From Fimenecus sp051881455 (GTDB lineage: Bacteria > Bacillota > Clostridia > Oscillospirales > Acutalibacteraceae), in NCBI GenBank assembly GCA_051881455.1, contig JBJEPX010000056.1, positions 1 to 41,963 of the forward strand: a stretch of DNA of 41,963 nucleotides. Reading direction: 5' to 3'. Positions 41,217 through 41,963 of this stretch are shown here, piece after piece (position 1 is the first letter of the stretch; each line of letters starts with the position of its first letter). The notes below the pieces were generated by a model that worked only from the letters and a program-made list of their open reading frames with translations, searched no databases and was not told where the DNA came from. Made by a program: the position numbers and the translations under genes.

Positions 41217-41837
41217 TTAAAATAACTGCCCCGGTAATTTCAGTTTTTCTTTATAAGGAAACTGACTGTCGAATTCTTCGGCGGCGTTTTCGTCCACAAA
41301 ATATCCTTGCGGCGTAGCGTACTCGCCCGTTATACCGTCAAGGTATCCGGGAATAAGCTCCTTGCAAAGGAAAAATGATGCGTCGGCACCCTCGGGCAAG
41401 CCGTGATACCGTATACCCTTTTCGCTTGCATAGGTAAACCCGCTCTTACCGTAAAAATCAATGTTGCCTTCAAAGCAAACTGCGCCGCAGCCAAGCTCCG
41501 CCGCTTTTTCCAAGGAATAGTCAAGCAGTTTTTTGCCGTAGCCCTGCCGCTTCAAATCATTTGCAATACAAATGGGTCCCATAGTCATAATGGGGATTTT
41601 CCTGCCATCATCAGCAGAAATGACCGCGCGCACAAAAATATTCTGCCCGATTATTTTGCCCTCCGATTCCATTACAAAATCAAGCTCGGGCACAAAATCA
41701 GGGTCCTTGCGCAGTTCATGCAGTACAAAGTGTTCAAGACAACCGGGACGGTAAACATTCCAAAACGACTCCCGCACCAAGGTTTCCGTTTCTTTGAAAT
41801 CAGCTGATGTTTCTTTGCGAATTATAAAATTTTTCAT
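41217..41837 (-). CDS. GNAT-family N-acetyltransferase
   Basis: A protein of about 206 residues. The acetyl-CoA loop reads ANDLKRQGYGKKLLDYSLEKA (R/Q-x-x-G-x-G/A pattern), preceded by the strand IPIMTMGPICI and followed by CFEGNIDFYGKSGF, typical of YhbS-like acetyltransferases. The start ATG at 41837 has AAAGGA nine bases upstream; the frame stays open 25 codons further. Substrate unknown. It is a single gene at the window's edge. Confidence 0.9.
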   Translation of the reverse strand: MKNFIIRKETSADFKETETLVRESFWNVYRPGCLEHFVLHELRKDPDFVPELDFVMESEGKIIGQNIFVRAVISADDGRKIPIMTMGPICIANDLKRQGYGKKLLDYSLEKAAELGCGAVCFEGNIDFYGKSGFTYASEKGIRYHGLPEGADASFFLCKELIPGYLDGITGEYATPQGYFVDENAAEEFDSQFPYKEKLKLPGQLF

Positions 41838-41963
41838 TGTAAAAATCCTTTCAAAATAAAATATCAGAAAAGGGTTTTCACAATCTCCAAGGTGTTGTTC
41901 TTCAAACAGCATTCTCCAAAAAGTGAATTTGAGCCTTAGGCTCGTATGTATTTTAACACATAT

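Overview
The window looks like chromosomal DNA of a low-to-mid GC anaerobic Clostridia member, most likely a gut Oscillospirales/Ruminococcaceae-type organism. The reasons are Gram-positive style signals (GGAGG ribosome sites, TTG/GTG starts, a T-box leader, a CIRCE element in front of groES-groEL), a YabE-type G5/3D cell-wall protein, anaerobe-type Fe-S flavoproteins, and many short palindromic repeats between genes. No tRNA, rRNA, CRISPR array or intact transposase was found.

Layout. 1-1.4 kb: a FAD oxidoreductase with a C-terminal Rieske domain. 1.5-9.9 kb: a complete arginine operon on the minus strand in the order argG-argH-argC-argJ-argB-argD-argF, with a consensus promoter and an ArgR-type operator upstream. 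10-12.8 kb: a large membrane protein, endonuclease III and a small HTH regulator. 13-17 kb, plus strand: a flavin reductase-like protein, then a Trp-type T-box leader in front of a trpXYZ-like ABC importer. The binding protein of this importer appears to have its two halves in swapped order. 17-20 kb: thioesterase, groES-groEL and a MazF-like protein without a visible antitoxin. 20-30.6 kb, minus strand: NAD(P)H-hydrate repair, G5/3D protein, azlCD, phosphoesterase, metY with a phosphoglycerate-mutase-like gene (possible homoserine kinase), a DUF975 protein and a TtcA-like tRNA thiolase. 30.8-31.7 kb: rplM-rpsI.

31.7-33.8 kb is an accessory patch. It is dense in palindromic repeats and holds two broken toxin C-termini, each followed by a small gene in the position of an immunity gene; one toxin/immunity pair lies between two copies of a direct repeat. 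33.8-34.6 kb: an MGMT-like protein and a gamma carbonic anhydrase-like protein. A truncated second copy of the latter, joined to a scrap of a tyrosine integrase, lies at 40.9-41.15 kb.

34.7-40.8 kb is the most intriguing region. hypB, a 945-residue multi-Fe-S flavoprotein, hypA and a DUF5692 membrane protein form one minus-strand group. Two small membrane proteins with a near-perfect promoter lie just upstream. No hydrogenase subunit or other Hyp protein is present, so the nickel chaperones may serve an uncharacterised redox system. The window ends with a GNAT acetyltransferase.

All family calls are from reading motifs by eye; no database search was possible.
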